Source: CAYQUC01 sp964514215 (GTDB lineage Bacteria > Pseudomonadota > Gammaproteobacteria > UBA6429 > Thiohalophilaceae). From it: a stretch of DNA of 64,000 nucleotides. Shown here piece after piece: positions 63,468 through 64,000 of the stretch; the first letter of the stretch is position 1, and every line of letters begins with the position of its first letter. Below the pieces are notes generated by a model, which was not told the DNA's origin, searched no databases, and saw only the letters and a program-made list of their open reading frames with translations. The stretch is taken from contig CAZEPW010000006.1 of assembly GCA_964514215.1 (NCBI GenBank), positions 1-64,000 on the forward strand. Reading direction: 5' to 3'. Made by a program: the position numbers and the translations under genes.

Positions 63468-63856
63468 GTGTTGGTTTATTAATTATTACACATAAAAACG
63501 TCGGCAAGTCTCTTTTAGAAGCCGCTTCAGCCGTTTTAGGAAGATGTCCCTTACCAGCAATGACACTTTCAATAGAAAATGATTGTGACCCAGAAAAAAA
63601 AAGTGCTACTGTAAAAAAATACATAAAACAACTTGAAAATAATAAAGGAATATTAATTTTAACGGATATGTATGGCTCCACTCCAAGTAATATTGCCTGT
63701 AAACACGTAACAGAAAATATTAAAGCCGTTTCAGGTTTAAATCTTCCTATGCTAGTTAGAATATTAAACTACCCTAACTTAGACTTAAATCAAATCATTG
63801 ATAAAGCCACTTCAGGTGGAATTGATGGTGTCATGAGTTGCAAAGACGACAATTAA
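63464..63856 (+). CDS. PTS EIIA component, mannose family
   Basis: The 130-residue protein is a single EIIA-Man domain: GLLIITHKNVGKSLL with the phosphate-accepting His10, and ILTDMYGSTPSNIA near residue 65. No IIB, IIC or IID genes are near, so it most likely has a regulatory role with HPr and HprK. It overlaps rapZ by four bases and is followed within three bases by ptsH. Confidence 0.93.
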   Translation: MSVGLLIITHKNVGKSLLEAASAVLGRCPLPAMTLSIENDCDPEKKSATVKKYIKQLENNKGILILTDMYGSTPSNIACKHVTENIKAVSGLNLPMLVRILNYPNLDLNQIIDKATSGGIDGVMSCKDDN

Positions 63857-63858
63857 AA

Positions 63859-64000
63859 ATGATAAATAAAAACATTACAATAATTAATAAATTAGGACTC
63901 CATGCTCGGGCTGCTGCAAAATTTGTCACTATAGCGTCAAAATATGAATCATCTATCGAAATACAATGCAAAACGAATAAAGTTAATGGTAAGAGTATTA
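63859..64000 (+). CDS. ptsH: Phosphocarrier protein HPr (N-terminal part)
   Basis: The frame opens with ATG at 63859 and runs off the right edge after 47 residues. His15 lies in LGLHARAAAKFV, the site phosphorylated by enzyme I. Ser46 lies in VNGKSI, the residue targeted by HprK. The gene completes the ptsN-hprK-rapZ-EIIA-ptsH order; ptsI would be expected next, beyond the window. Confidence 0.95.
   Translation, partial: MINKNITIINKLGLHARAAAKFVTIASKYESSIEIQCKTNKVNGKSI

Noticed and set aside
1..64000. CRISPR arrays, insertion sequences and rRNA genes
   Set aside because: No regularly spaced repeats, transposase genes or rRNA segments were seen by reading; a computed repeat search was not possible.

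Overview
The window is AT-rich chromosomal DNA of a gammaproteobacterium. The evidence is gene content and gene order. It carries a complete dcw (division and cell wall) cluster next to lpxC and secA; a mla/ibaG/murA/hisG/hisD block; a yrbG-kdsD-kdsC-lptC-lptA-lptB-rpoN-hpf-ptsN block; lpoA-yraN-gmhA; sspA-sspB next to petABC; and a class A RNase P RNA between mraZ and rsmI. MurE has the meso-diaminopimelate motif DNPR, so the wall is of the usual Gram-negative type. I cannot name the genus.

Layout. 1-497 is the N-terminal part of an O-antigen-ligase-like membrane protein running off the left edge. 859-3509 is the one clearly accessory stretch. It holds a minus-strand string of three very small genes, a tRNA-like gene and a 316-residue protein of unknown function. 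A divergent XRE-type regulator reads the other way, and repeated CAAGA elements lie between them. The arrangement resembles the lysogeny switch and early genes of a phage or satellite, but I see no integrase, structural gene or attachment site. 3616-7065 holds a secreted subtilase, an inositol-monophosphatase-family enzyme and a small lipoprotein. 7106-16131 carries a Nudix/ThiE-like fusion, argJ, secA, a CapA-like lipoprotein, an M23 peptidase, dciA (opposite strand) and lpxC.

16362-33947 is the dcw cluster on the minus strand, read mraZ-rsmH-ftsL-ftsI-murE-murF-mraY-murD-ftsW-murG-murC-murB-ddl-ftsQ-ftsA-ftsZ, with many overlapping start and stop codons. Upstream of mraZ are a sigma70 promoter and three TGGG-type MraZ boxes with exact 10-base spacing. 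34269-34619 is rnpB. 34716-39939 holds rsmI and the divergent lpoA-yraN-gmhA-FAD oxidoreductase run. 39950-43615 holds sspB, sspA and the cytochrome bc1 genes. 43799-48450 has a Nif3-like protein, a DegS-type protease, a Sel1-repeat protein, hisD and hisG. 48536-54668 has murA, ibaG, the Mla transporter genes without mlaC, a DUF72 protein, a small zinc-ribbon-like protein and mlaA. 54726 to the right edge holds the Kdo/Lpt lipopolysaccharide genes, rpoN, hpf and the nitrogen-PTS block ptsN-hprK-rapZ-EIIA(Man)-ptsH, the last cut by the window edge.

Most of the window therefore builds, maintains and regulates the cell envelope: peptidoglycan precursors and septum, lipid A, Kdo, Lpt export and phospholipid retrograde transport. 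The unusual items are a tRNA-Leu(UAG)-like gene lacking the long variable arm inside the phage-like module, the absence of mlaC from a tightly packed mla operon, and an HPr with a Ser46 site encoded just downstream of HPr kinase.
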